From assembly GCA_015501055.1 (NCBI GenBank), contig JADNYV010000021.1, positions 1 through 64,000 of the forward strand: a DNA stretch of 64,000 nt, in the 5' to 3' direction. Each line of letters starts with the position of its first letter. Within the stretch, counting starts at the first letter, position 1. The notes beneath the pieces are model-generated. The model worked only from the letters and a program-made list of their open reading frames with translations. It did not search any database and was not told where the DNA came from. The stretch comes from Mucidula mucida. Lineage: Eukaryota > Basidiomycota > Agaricomycetes > Agaricales > Physalacriaceae. The translations under genes were made by a program, and so were the position numbers. Shown here in pieces: positions 22,957 to 35,237 of the stretch.

Positions 22957-24874
22957 TCATGCCATAAATGTGAAGGCTAAATCATCGCCATCAACCTCCA
23001 TACCAGCTTCCCCTCCATTCAAAGCTTTATCTCTCATCCGTGCCAGCTTTCTCTCCCGTTTCCGCTCCTTCTTCATCACACCCCGATTCAAAGGATTCCG
23101 ACTCGCAAGATGCGTTTCGTCAAGCATCGCATCTTTCGTTTTGCGCTGTCTCTTGGGCTGCCGCGATTCGCGAGCGGGCGATGTCGTGTCCATAGCATTG
23201 GGGTTCAGCGGCGGAGTAGGTGAAGGAGAGCGTGCATGTTTTCCGAGACTTTGCCTTCGGGTACCGCTCGACAGACGTTCCTCAACTTGCATTTCGGGTT
23301 CATCGTCAAAGTTCTCTTGGGCGTCGAAGAACACGTCCTCTTCCATGGCATCGCCGAATGCGCCTGCATCGGCAACACCGAAAAGCGCTGCAGAATCAAG
23401 ACCGGGGAGAGTGAAAGGTTTCGAGAACTCTGTGAGAATTTGGGCTTGGCCAACGGCTTCGGCTCCAGGAGCAATTTGATCGTTTGCCACTGTTGAGAGC
23501 TGAAAAAGAGAACTAACGAAAAAAGTAGAAACTTACGTCGAGAAGGTATTGATGACGGATGGACAACGGGCGGGACACTAAAGTATGGTATCTTTTGATG
23601 ATTCCAATCCATTAGTACGTGGCGCGCAGCTGACAAGAGATCCGGTGTCCCGCCCTGATAGGGTATAAGAGAAGGAAATGGGTTGAAGACCTTGATCTTA
23701 CTTTGAGTAACCGTCCACTCTTCAGTGCAAGCATTGTGAGAAACTCGAGCGTTGACGTGAACTCGGGAAGGCCATATAGTTTCGTTATCGTTTCACGAGG
23801 GGTGCGTGTTAAGATCTCCTGCACTACAAGGCGCGTCAGATATGCCACTAAAATTACGCGTCAAAGGCTTACCGACTGCTACAGGATCATCGACATCTTC
23901 CACCTTGACCACGTTTCGCAAAAGAATGCTGCCCTTGCTGCTCTCGCCCTTTTCATGAAAGTCATCTTCATCGAACACGACACCAGGGGAGTCAACAATG
24001 CGCATGCCACGCTCAAGTTGAATGGATGAAGGTCTTTCGTATGACCCGGTTGTGCAGCTACGGCGCAGACCTTGAAATATTGAGGACAGAAGATGAGCAC
24101 GCATAATAGAAATTTACCTTGCTGCGTTTCAAAGAGTTGATGAGACTACTCTTGCCGACGTTGGGATATCCGACAACGCCAACGGTAACGCTTCCAGCTT
24201 TAGGCTTGTACGCTTTCAATAATTTCATCAATGCCGGTGCCGTGGTGGTGTGTCTGCCAGAAAGCGAAGAGGATGAAGGGGCGCGAAATGGTAATGTAGG
24301 TGTTGAGTGACGAAGGTGTGAAAGCCATGCTTGGGCGTTTTCCTTTGGAATCAAGTCTACAACCAGCTTAGTCAAGTGTCGCGTCCTGATGTCTTTACGC
24401 ACCGACTTTATTGAGTACGAACACGAGAGTCTTGTCGTGTCTGCGTACTTCTTCCTCCACTAGACGACTTCTACAGCCTTCTGGATCACGAGCATCCAAC
24501 ACGAGAACGACAATATCGCTTTGTTCAATAACCTTGTGTAACGTCCGTAGATAATATTTACGAAGTTGTTCTTTGGTTTTGATGGTGCTGGAGGATGGCT
24601 CTGCGTCGTCGGCTATTTGCTGGGCAAGAGTAGAAAGAGTAGGCTCCGAAGCCATCATAGAATCGCCGTCTGTCGGGGTATCATTCTTGCCTTTGACAAG
24701 TGTACTCGCTGCTTTTCAGCATTTCGCATCTTGAGATCAGGTAATCGAGGAATGCCAGGGTCTTTCTTGAGTTCTAAAGGTGAATTAGTTGAGGTCTACT
24801 ACATGAATAGCGGACGACACACTTGACTTTTGAGGCACAGGGACCTTTGTCCGGTTCGTTTTTGTGCGGCCCAT
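22957..24874 (-). CDS. NUG1: Nucleolar GTPase Nug1/GNL3-type (one frameshift)
   Basis: Eight exons: 24874-24823, 24773-24706, 24619-24403, 24356-24118, 24070-23873, 23823-23702, 23654-23537 and 23489-22957. With one added base they give 515 residues. The GTPase is circularly permuted: DIVVLVLDARDPEG (G5-like), then NKVDLIPKEN (G4), then GYPNVGKSSLIN (G1), PGHTK (G2 region) and DSPGVV (G3). An N-terminal KKDPGIPRLPDLK and a basic tail fit Nug1/nucleostemin, which acts in 60S subunit assembly. The frame breaks by one missing base at 24028-24040, between PGHTK and the following conserved helix. As the rest is intact this is more likely a sequence error than decay. Confidence 0.88.
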
Positions 24875-24955
24875 GGTCATCGTCCTAAGGAAAGAGAAGA
24901 GGCACTCGTCCTGATCTCGTTTTGGCAGGTGATCGTAGCCCTAACCTTGACCACC
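24875..24955. promoter_or_regulatory. 81-bp bidirectional promoter NUG1/NTO1
   Basis: Start codons of NUG1 (24874, minus) and NTO1 (24956, plus) are separated by 81 bases, the shortest divergent spacing in the window. No TATA box is seen. Ribosome-assembly and chromatin genes would share one nucleosome-free region. Confidence 0.6.
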
Positions 24956-27900
24956 ATGGCGCGGGGCAACGCTCGCCTCTCAGAGTCGGTGGCACCCTCG
25001 CACCCGCCCCTGCCATTGCCCGTCGTCGTCAAGACAGACACCGCCAACATCCCCAACGGCGTCCACGACAACCAAATGAAGGCCTACGGCTGTACGACCA
25101 CTTCCCATATTCTTCTCAATTTCCTCTCAATCGCGCTCAACAGTCAACGATCTCACTCCATATCAGCGCCCGGACCATTATGTGCGGTATATTGGTGCGT
25201 GCGCCACGCTTTCCCCCGTGAAAAGTGCTAACACTCATGGTAGAACCATTGGACATGGAAATGGGGCAACAAGTGAATACGACATGGACGAGCAAGGTGA
25301 AGCCAGCCCTTGCCTGCTTTTGACTTGACTTACAGTGATGCAGACGAGGAATGGTTATTGACTGTCAACGCGGAACGTAAACAGCAACAGATCAACACCG
25401 TTTCCTATGATGTCTTTGAAATAATCATAGATAGGCTAGAAAAAGAATATTTCCAAGTCGTATGTCGACCTTTACCCGCAAATGATCCTGACTTTACTTT
25501 GTGTGTTAGAGCAAACATCTTCCGAAAGCCGACCTCGAAATGCCAAACGAAGACTCACCTTGTGCAATATGCGATGATTCTGAAGGCGAAAACAGCAACG
25601 TGATTGTATTTTGCGATGGCTGTAATCTAGCGGTTCATCAAGGTGCGCGAATGGCCGCATTTCATGTCGTGTACTTTTTAAACATCCCCACAGAATGCTA
25701 CGGTGTACCATATATTCCGGAAGGACAATGGTTATGTCGGAAATGCAAGCTGTCTCCAGCTCAACCCGTCGATTGCGCGCTGTGTCCGGAATCATTTGGT
25801 GCATTCAAGCAGACCGCTGCCGGCGTTTGGGTACATGTCCTCTGCGTCTTATGGGTTCCTGGCTGCGTAGTGGATAATTTGGGAACCATGGAACCATGTC
25901 ATATCACAGATATCGATCCCAAGCGTTGGAAGCTCAAGTGTTGTATTTGTGGAAGGAGCGGCAAGGACGTTGGTGCATGCATTCAGTGTCGCAAGAGTTC
26001 ATGCTCCTTGGCATACCATGTCAGTTGCGCGAGGAAATGGAAGCTGCTACTGCCAATGAAAGGAGGTAACGAGTTGATATCGTATTGTCACTTGCACCTT
26101 CCCGTCAGTTCTTTGGTTCGTCTGTATAACCCGCTCTCACTTTGTTACAGGCAGAGCATAGGGAGGCGCATCTTCAAGCCCGAGAGGCCGCAGAGGCAGA
26201 ATCTGAGAATCCGGTGGCCAATTCTACCAAAATGGCGCGAGCATATGGAAAGGAATACAAGTCATCACCTCCAGTTGTGCCCTGGATCATCGTGGAGAGG
26301 ATAATGCAGTATATTGGTCGCGTAGGGATCCGCAAAAAGCAAGAGTTTGTCATTGCGGTTTGCAAATATTGGAGCCTCAAGAGGGAACATAGGCGAGGGG
26401 CGCCTATGCTCAAGCGTCTGCATAACGAGGCTTGGCCAATCGGCACAAGTTCTCTGGACCAGATGGAGCTACAAAAGAGGAAGTTGGAGGTTAGTTGTCC
26501 TACACTCCATGTCATGCTGAAGACGCTGACCATTCTTAAGATGCTCAGGCATATGCAAAGAGACCTGTTGGATGCAAAGCTCATGGCGGAATATGTTCGG
26601 AAACGCGAGAGTCGGAAGCTACGGCAAATCCATATCGTCCAAGACGTTATCACATCTGCTGTTTTCGCCCACGAGCTTGTCCTGCGTGGTACTTTCCAGA
26701 GAATATCGGGGTACGTCGTTAATTTCTGTTTCGTGGGCACTAAGCTGATGCGTGGTTTAGAATGGACAAGGTCCACCATTATTTCCAAAACCCTGTGTCC
26801 AAGCGAGACGTGCCAGACTATTTCGATATCATTAAGAAGCCAATGTGTTGGAAGTTCATTCAAGAGAAACTTGACCGACATGAATATTGGGACGTCAGAG
26901 TTTTCAAGGTAATAGTCGTTCTCACTAGAGAAAGATCGTGTCTTCTAATTTTGTTACAGGACGACATCAACCTAGTCGTCGACAATGCCAAAAAGTACAA
27001 CGGCGAGGGAACGCCTCATTACAAAACTGCGGAAAGGATTCAAGCCCAGCTACCCAATCATTTCACTGCCCTTGACAGTTTGTGTGCTGGTTTTTCCCGG
27101 GATTCTACGACCAACAGCACGGATGGAACGGACGTTGTTTCCTCTCCACCTCAGCTGCCTGATGTAGGCGATTTGGAACCTGACATCGATATTCTGGACA
27201 TGTTGTACTCTTCCAAGCCAGTACAGGACTGTATCGATTATGTCATTGACGAGAACGCCATCATGTCGTTGTTCGAGTTTTCGGAGGGTCGTATAAAGTC
27301 TCCTCCTACTCCACCGCCGCCCCCACCGCCGCCCCTGCCTCCACCTGCAGCTCAGCCTAAGCGCGACCGTAGAAGTAAATCCAGGTCGCACAAGAAGAAG
27401 GAGAAGGAAAAACCAGCGGAAACGTCTCTTCTTCCACAGCAGCAGCAGCAGGAGCAACTCGACGCTGCACCTGGTTTCCGTGCGCCAAGGAGGCGGGCTC
27501 GGAGCTTAACGACAAACGACGAGTCGCAGGGGCAGACACCTTGGGCTGGCCAAGCGAGCGTGCCCAAGTTCTCGAACGATGTTGACAAACAAGATCACTT
27601 CAAGTACTTTGACGCTGGCTGGGTTCTACCAGATGGCGCAAAGCGGAACCGTGGTAGCACCAGTGGACCATCTACGTCTCAGCTACCTCCTACACCTGCT
27701 GCGAAGAAACGGAAATGTATGGTTCTTTTTTTCATCTCTGATTTTAGCTGCTCAATCAACATGCTATACAGCTTCAACCAAGAAACCTGTACCTACGTTG
27801 AGGAAAACCACTTCCGAAATAAGGGACACTTCCAGCGTTGTTCCAGATACCCCCATGGATTACGAACTGGATGGTCAATTCGCACGCGGGTCGTCTCAGG

Positions 27901-30625
27901 CTGCTTCTCTATATCCAGCAGATGTTGAGATGGCAAACGAATTAAGAGGGAGTTCTCACCAGAGGGAAATGTCAACATACTCGGATGCTTCGCTACGTCG
28001 TTCAGTATCTCTGCCCGCAAATTCTTCACCACCTTCAGGGCAGCAGTTCTCGATATTACGGACTTCAATGTCTTCATCTCCGGAAGGGACTCCAAATCAT
28101 TTGACGCCGTTAGATGACCTGACCCCAGACGTGGAAATGAATATGCAGGACGAATTCATAGCTGGCAGATATTCAGCCCCGATATCACAGGAGCGTCTAT
28201 CACACAGCGTCGATCCATCAATTGATGCTGTTTTTGGTGAAGAGAGATGGGCAGAGGACTACACATTTCAGCGGTGGCCCCGAGATAACGATGTGCCGGC
28301 CGAAATGGGTTCAAGCCCCGATCGGTCCGCCGGTCAAACCCGAACTGCCTCTCTTGTTCCGCTACCGTCTTCTGAAAAATTTCAATCTCCCTCTGGCAGC
28401 AAATTCTCTTCCAATACTTCCCTTTTCGAGCCATTGGAGCTCGCCAATATCCATACTCCATTTATGTCAGATTCCCAGACCCCTGAGGCCGCGGTCGACG
28501 CGTCGTTCTCGAAGGTCGCGGAGCTCAATGAGTCGGAGTCTACGTCGAGCTCCCACGTTATCGCCGACGCGTCATCTTCTATGGAACCAGCTGCTGTAGA
28601 ACCACCGACAGAGGCGGTTGAAGATGGCTTACCCAAGTCGCCCGTACTTCCTCACTGCGAAACCGAGACGACCGCGACTAATGGCGATGTACCAGAAGAT
28701 GTTGAAATGGATGATGCAGCCATGGACAACGCCCTAGCAGTGTCCGAACCTCCCATCGAATCAGAATTGAGCATAGATGTCATTCCTCCCACCGACTCTG
28801 AACCTAATTCAGATTCCACCCCTCCCATCGACCTCGAGACCAATAAAGAGTCGACTCTCACCGCTGATTCTGGACTCGATACAGACTCAAGTCCTTCCCT
28901 CGACGCCGATGTCAACAAAGAGTCGACTCTCACCACCGAGTCGGAACTTCCTCCTGCTGAATCAGACGCCAACACGAGCGTCGTTGATCCCGACCCCGAC
29001 ACGAACTCCGACCAGCTAGATTCCACCATTCCTTCCGAACTTGTAGATACCGCCCCCGCATCAATGGAGGCCGCTGAGCCTGACATTGATGTCCCTTCCA
29101 TCGACTCGGAACCCCAAGCTGGTGATGATACTCCCGCCAAACTTGAAGCCAAAGCTGGCGATAGCACTCCCGTTGAAACTGAAACTAAAGCTGGTCCTGC
29201 TTTCGTCGACTCTGAGTCCAAATCCGCATCTGCTCCTGCCGTAGAAGAGCCCCGCAGTAATCCTCCCAGTGATCCCACACCTGCCTCCGACACTATCCCT
29301 TCCGTAGATCCCTCGACCTCGGCAACGCGCGCAGAGAGTGCGGTTCCCGCAGACTCATTGCCATTCAACGAGAGTGTCACTGCTGATGCATCTGGAGAAG
29401 AGGACGACGAGGAAGAAGAGAACGAACTGACCATCGAGGAGGTTCGACTGAAGAACCCCGGTAAGCTTGTCAGGCAAGCTACCAACGGTACTTTTATCAT
29501 TGAGGAGATTGTTACACCCGAATCTCGGCGCGCAAAGGCGTTCGAAAAACGGAAAGCTAAATCTGCTGCCCCGCAAGAGTCTGACTCTAAAAGCCTGGGC
29601 TGCTATCGTGAAGACGAGGTATTGGAGTCTGGAACGCTTGGTGAGCAAATTATCGTTTCCACAGCATTCGTTTACCTGAGAAACGACTTTAGTTTGGGCC
29701 AAAATCAGTATGTCTTGAGGTGCATTTTCATTGAACGAATGAACTTAATATATCGACAGCATCATATCCTTGGTATCCAGCAGTTGTCTTCGACGACGAC
29801 TTAGAGGTGCCTGCTGACGTTGTAAAGCTTTACAAGAGGAACACCAAGGCTCGACATATTGTGATGTTCTACGATGAAAAGAAGACCTGGTTTGTTGTCT
29901 CTTACAATAACAAACCTTCAAGTGCTCATACGACAACAGGGCCGTCGTTTCTCTCAAGAACCTTAGGCCCATGTGCGACATTAAAGGTTAGTCTAAGCCT
30001 AAAACTCCTATTCGCATCTCATGATTTACCTTAGAGCTTGACGAGGATATGCTTTCGGATCGGTCGAAGCTCCAGCCAAAGAAGCACTGGGCCACCAAGC
30101 AGAAGGATGTGAAGAAGGCATATGCGTGAGTGATTGAGTGTTACCGTTTATCGCTGAGTTGACTTTGGATGTAGTATGGCCATGGAAGAGCGAGAAAAAG
30201 AGGAAGAAAACGCAGACTCTGGTGTCATTGCTGAGGACGCCCCTCCTGAGGCTAACGGTATGGACGAGGATGTTGACGCGAAAGTTTTGCCTGTAAAAGC
30301 TCCCAAGAAGAAGCCAGGCAGGAAGAGTCGCGTTGCTGTCGCAGATGACGACGCTATGCAAGTCGACGAGCCAGCTACGAAGAAGAAAAAGGGACGAAAA
30401 CCGCGTGTCGCTAGTGTGGATGCTCAAACAGCAATGGAGGTTGACGCGGTTGAGTCTAGTACGAATGGAAAAGCGAAGCCAGCGACAAAGAAGGGCAAGC
30501 GCAAGGCGGCGCCTTCTAGTCCAGCAGCCGCCGAGAGTGATGGAGAGCCCGAAGTGGATACCCCAGAGGATGACGGGCGGCCGGTCAGGAAGAAACAAAA
30601 GGTATCGAAGCTTTTGGACCAATGA
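24956..30625 (+). CDS. NTO1: NuA3 HAT scaffold Nto1/BRPF-type with PHD, ePHD, bromodomain and PWWP, about 1638 aa
   Basis: Sixteen exons, from 24956-25091 to 30175-30625; the largest are 26960-27716 and 27772-29640. Domains in order: an EPL1-like N-terminus (RPDHYVRYI, EYDMDEQDEEWL), a PHD finger (CAICDDSEGENSNVIVFCDGC, read in parts), a zinc knuckle and extended PHD (CALCPESFGAFKQ, WKLKCCICGRSG, SLAYHVSCARKW), a bromodomain (HHYFQNPVSKRDVPDYFDII), a long acidic Ser/Thr/Pro-rich linker, and a PWWP domain (LVWAKITSYPWYPAVVF). This is the BRPF/Nto1 layout that ties MYST acetyltransferases to H3 tails. The third exon is one base out of frame unless a donor 5 bases downstream is used. The basic C-tail has AT-hook-like KKPGRKSR and KKGRKPR stretches. 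Confidence 0.9.
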
Positions 30626-30797
30626 TGATTGTATCAATATCTGCAGCCTTTACTGTTTATTATTATCTTGCTTTATACTTGTATTGTTACTGTACTATGT
30701 ACTCTGAATCATGAATTGTCTGTTCAGTGCGCTGAACGATCCGGCATTAGACAGTGATCCGCATTTGGACAGTCCGATTTTTTTCTCTTTCCCCGTC

Positions 30798-33199
30798 ATG
30801 TTGTCCGATTCAGAGTCCGATAATGAGGACACTCATCAGTTCACTATAAATGAGCATTACGCGAAAGCATTTCATTATCGCAAGGAACGCGAAGAACTGG
30901 AACAACGTACGCGGTTTTCTGCCAAATGTGCATTGCCCTGATTTCTTATAGTCAAGCTGAAATATGGCTCCGACTACGAGCTCGACGATGAGGATGGCGA
31001 AGAAGAAGATGAAGACAGTGAATCCGACGAGTCAGAAGACGAAGATGGCGAGGAGCTTACGCCTGCCGTTGACGCTGCGATTCTTCGAACACTGGCGCGC
31101 ATAAAACAAAAAGACCCGGAAATATACGAGTCGGAGAAAAATATATTTGGTGGTGGGCATCGCATCCATTCTTTTTGCATTCTCGTCTGACAGTGATGTA
31201 GAGGAGCAGTCCCGGATCTCATTATCCAAACCGGTTACGCGAGCACCGAAAAACAAGGTATACATTTTGTTCATTAGTTATATAACGGACTCAACCAACA
31301 TCGTCAATAGGATACCAAACCAATCACTCTACGTCAAGTCGTCCTGCAATCCACCTTGAACCCCACCTCCCGTTCTCCAACCCCAGAACCGACTCACGTC
31401 GAGGCGCAACGTGAACTCCGAGACGAGACCATTGCCGCGTTCAATGCCGGTGACGAAGACGAAGACGACGATCTCTTGATTCCTCGAGAAAAGACAAAGG
31501 ACGAGGTACAACAAGAGGAGGAAGAGTACAAGGCTTTTCTTGAACGCCAAGTAGGAAGGGACCTCGGGTCTCTCATTGGATTCGACAAGTCGGATGTCTT
31601 GGCCGACGAGTCGCCTCTGCAGACCGACAAAAAGCCACAGAAGAAGAAAAAGAAGGCGGCGCGGAGAGCGGCAAGTCTAAAGAGGACGAGAACCAAGAGT
31701 TTCTTCTCAAGTGAGTCTCCCATTGTTCTTGTACACAGGAGTTTAATGTTCTCTAGTTACATTCTTAATCGCGGCTGGATAGACAAGACGTCGAAGCGTA
31801 TACCACGTACCGTGAGGTCACGTCTAAAGATAAAGGCAAGGCGAAAGCCACTGCGGACGAATCCGATGGCGAAGAGGAAAATGACGGAGACCAGCGGCCA
31901 ACTATCTACTCTGATGTTGATGAGGAAGAGTTTGAGGATACCATTGATCGTTTTGAGATTTCATACAATCATCGCTTTGAAGAGCCGTCAGTCTCATTTC
32001 TCCCTCTCGTCACACAACGAAACTAACGGCCGTGTAGTGATGCTCTAGAAATCAAATCATTTCCTCGTAATTTACCCTCTCTAGTGCGACGAGAGGATAC
32101 TACTAGGAAGGACGCTCGTGAACGTAAAAAGCAGAGAAAGGCGGAGGAGTTGAAACAGAAAAAGGAGGAAGTCAAGCGGTTAAAAGCGCTGAAGATGAAA
32201 GAGATACGAGCAAAGCTAGAAAAGATTGGGCGCGAGGGAGGCAAGAACTTTGACGACGATCCTGGTGAGATGCGCTCTGTATTGAATTGCAGACATATTA
32301 CTCACTAGGTTCTCTTAGCTCTACAGGAACTCGATTTGGATGCAGACTGGGACCCAGACGCGCACGACGCTCAAATGACCGGCTTGTATGGCGATGACGC
32401 TGATTTCAATGCGGACGAGAAGCCGATGTGGGACGACGACATTGATATCGGGGATATTGCGGGTGAGGAGGAGGACACCACATCCAAGAAGAAGAAGAAA
32501 AAGAAAAAGAAGAAAAAGGCGGATGATCAGGATCAAGGAGACGGAGTGGATGTCGATGCCATGGATGCTGAGGTGCAACCCGCTGACAACGACGACGAAG
32601 AGTGGGATGGTACGGAGGAGATGCGAAAGCGTAAGCTTGACCAATACCTGGACGAGTTATACGAGCTTGACTTTAACGATGTGGTATGCCACTCGTCTCT
32701 GCTTCCTTCAACCGCGCACTGATCTATATATCTATAGGCTGGAGGCGTAAAAACCAAATTCCGCTACGCACCTGTTCAGCCGCAGAACTTTTCTCTGACG
32801 CCCGCCGAGATCCTCATGGCGACCGACGCGGAGCTGAACGAGTACATGGGCGTCAAGAAGTACGCGCCGTACAGGAAGGACCTCAAGTGGGATCCCCATC
32901 GCAATGATAAGCTGAAAGAGTTGAAGGGCAAGATTGCTGAGCGTACTGGTGTCGCTGATGTGGCTGCGCTCTCCAATGACAACAGACCGGTCAAGAAGCG
33001 GAAGGGAAAGAAGGAGCGTATGCGGTCCAAGTTGGAGGTTGGTGGCGACGTGGATATTGATGAAGAGCCGGTGGCCCCTACGGAGAAGAGGAAGCGGCCT
33101 GTGGAAGAGGACGAAGAGGACGACAGGGCTTTGACGGAAGCGACGAAAAAGAAAAAGCGGAGACATAAAAAGAAGGCGGAAGATGAGATTGCAACTTAG
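30798..33199 (+). CDS. KRI1: Ribosome biogenesis protein Kri1, about 682 aa (two frameshifts)
   Basis: Exons are 30798-30906, 30952-31149, 31202-31257, 31311-31710, 31757-31986, 32038-32264, 32319-32683 and 32738-33199. Conserved parts are FTINEHYAKAFHYRKEREEL, ELTPAVDAAILRTLARIK, EEEEYKAFLE, NYILNRGWIDK, IDRFEISYNHRFEEPDA and IKSFPRNLPSLVRRED, then the C-terminal LMATDAELNEYMGVKKYAPY. Kri1 works with Krr1 in early 40S assembly in the nucleolus. Two one-base losses must be assumed: within the Lys-rich run at about 31630-31668, and at 31803-31805 before YREVTS. All other phases fit. Poly-Lys and acidic stretches are usual for this family. Confidence 0.88.
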
Positions 33200-33768
33200 A
33201 GATAGTAGTCAACTGTATGGTTGCGATTCAACTCCAGAATCTGTTAGCTCTGTTTGTTACAAATGGGGACTTGAAGGAACAGCTACCCGGGTTCCCAGAG
33301 ATTCCTCTCGTCAATTTTATTATTGTTCTTTTTGCTCTTCTCTTGGCTTCTGGCATCACGTAGAGGCAACGAGGGTACCTCTGAATACCTCTGCCGCCAT
33401 TAAACGACTCGACATATGAAGCTGATGTTGCAGAATGTAGACGCCACATTTCTTCCATATTAAGATTTTCTTTCTGGGCGTGATTGATTGTGACTTGACT
33501 CGTGCTAACAATCAACACAGCCATTTAACAGCTATTCTGCTACAAATATTCGTCGACCACGCTTGTGCTCTTGATCCTCAGCGCCCTTGTTTTCAGCCTG
33601 CTCTTTCATCCGGATCCTAATTGTTCTCGGCATTGTTCTCAATTGTGCTGTATACGGTCGACATAATCGCATCAAACAATACCGCAATCGAGCTATAACA
33701 GTGAACAAGGCACTCCGAGTCCTCTTCATACACACACATCCATTCGATCCACCAGACCTATTGACACC
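33200..33768. other. Intergenic stretch
   Basis: About 570 bases between KRI1 and the homeodomain gene. Weak open frames exist on both strands, but none shows splicing, composition or motifs that would support a gene. It presumably holds the KRI1 terminator and the promoter of the next gene. Confidence 0.4.
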
Positions 33769-35013
33769 ATGCATACTCCCCCCTCCCCAAAAAGCGAAGA
33801 GACTTTCCAAAGACTCCGTTTGCTGGCCGAAATCGCGGCACAGAGCGCCCTTGCCGTTACGCCACCTACTCCCAAACCGAGCACGCACGACAGCAAAGCA
33901 CCTCTTCTAAACCAATCCGCCACCTCATCTACGGCTGCATCCGCCTCTTCATTATCTCGCAAAGCTACAACACTACGATTCCTCGAGCTGCTTCCTACGG
34001 TCGCGCGCAGCGTCAACGATACCACCCCACCGTCCTTCATTCATAGCGCGCACATCGGAGACACCCCGAACCAGTACTTCTATCTCGAACTCCTGGACGA
34101 TGACGCTGTTGTGCGAGTCATTGCATTGCGGGACTCGCATACCGAGCCTTACTTCTTCGAGGAATATTCTATCGACCAGGCGCCTCCGATTGTTCGCGAG
34201 TGTATCGCGAAACATCACGAGGATCGGCTAAAACAAGAAGAGACGAGATACCAGCGGGACGAGTCGTGCGACGGTGCTACGGCGAGTGCGCCACCCGAAA
34301 GTTCGGAGCTACGGCCTATGGATGTTGACGAACCCGAATCTAAACCCAAACGTGTGCCGCCTCCGCGCCTTATTTCTCCGCCCTCCGACGGGGCAAGTTC
34401 AAAACATCAAAGAGCGCAGAGCATGGAAAGACAAGCACCTGTCAAGAAGGCTAGCGGGAAGAAGTCAATAGCATCAAGGAAAGCGGGCCATAAGCCACCC
34501 CGGAAGTCATCGCAACGAAAGACTGGTCAATCTCCTGAAGTGGCAATCGTCAGTGGCAATCACTACCTCGGCGATCCATGGAGAGCGCTGTTGGAAAAAA
34601 TCTTCGAAGACATTACGCCGGAGCCTCCGCTGAATTGGAGGAATTTCCTTGCTGGGATCATCAGCAGGTGGGCGCGAATGTTTATTCGTTGCCGCCCTCA
34701 GCACTCACCGTATATAAACAGCCCCGAATCGAAAGTCTGGAACTGGTTTGCGAACCGGAGGCAGAACTACAAAGGGATTCGGGACACTAAAGCTTGGCTC
34801 AGTACTACCTCTGCATGTGGGCAAAAAATGAGGCAGTGGGATACCGGGGACCGAAAGATCTGGAGCGACGAAGAGTTTAGGCGAGTTGTCGAGGAGGAGT
34901 ATATACCGGTCCTGCCTCAGATTGTCGAAGCGCATAAAGTGTTGAGAAGCTTAGATGACGCCAGGTGGAAAGGATTCGATGGGCGTGGCAAAAAGAAGCC
35001 GCAGGTCAAGTAG
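33769..35013 (+). CDS. Homeodomain protein, about 396 aa
   Basis: The frame is open from 33769 to 35013, but splicing a 54-base intron (34668-34721, gtgggc..aacag) reveals a homeodomain. Helix 1 is LLEKIFED, then PEPPLNWRNFLAGI, and the recognition helix is KVWNWFANRRQNYK, with the invariant WF.NRR. Because the intron is a multiple of three and has no stop, it stays hidden in a simple translation and would add 18 residues between helices 2 and 3. The N-terminal 250 residues are low-complexity, with basic SP/K-rich parts that may act as nuclear localisation signals. The neighbours are not the usual mating-type A genes, so I take it as a non-mating homeobox regulator with unknown targets. Confidence 0.75.
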   Translation: MHTPPSPKSEETFQRLRLLAEIAAQSALAVTPPTPKPSTHDSKAPLLNQSATSSTAASASSLSRKATTLRFLELLPTVARSVNDTTPPSFIHSAHIGDTPNQYFYLELLDDDAVVRVIALRDSHTEPYFFEEYSIDQAPPIVRECIAKHHEDRLKQEETRYQRDESCDGATASAPPESSELRPMDVDEPESKPKRVPPPRLISPPSDGASSKHQRAQSMERQAPVKKASGKKSIASRKAGHKPPRKSSQRKTGQSPEVAIVSGNHYLGDPWRALLEKIFEDITPEPPLNWRNFLAGIISRWARMFIRCRPQHSPYINSPESKVWNWFANRRQNYKGIRDTKAWLSTTSACGQKMRQWDTGDRKIWSDEEFRRVVEEEYIPVLPQIVEAHKVLRSLDDARWKGFDGRGKKKPQVK

Positions 35014-35237
35014 CCTGATAGAGTTCGTGGAATGTAGTCTAGTTTAGAGTTCTGGTTCGAGGATGGCCACGCCACGTGACGTAAACTATATTTATCGAGC
35101 AACATTGACGATCAAACATTTCTGCTTTCTCATCCGTGCCGGTTCTTGCTTTTGTCAGAGACTCCACCGTTCAGCTTGTTGGACGGACAGAGGCCTGAAA
35201 TAGAGGGTCTTACTGGCCACAACCAGGCGTCCGCACG

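Noticed and set aside
28652..29500. Long minus-strand frame of 282 codons
   Set aside because: It is the antisense shadow of the Ser/Asp-rich linker of NTO1; composition mirrors the plus-strand codons.
29880..29940. Frameshift in the NTO1 PWWP region
   Set aside because: A 50-base intron (29890-29939) restores the frame fully, so no error is needed here.
31000..33199. KRI1 as a pseudogene
   Set aside because: Apart from two one-base losses, all exons, phases and conserved blocks are intact, and similar losses occur in unrelated genes of the window.
33769..35013. Mating-type A (HD1/HD2) locus
   Set aside because: A single homeodomain gene with no divergent partner and no mitochondrial intermediate peptidase gene nearby.
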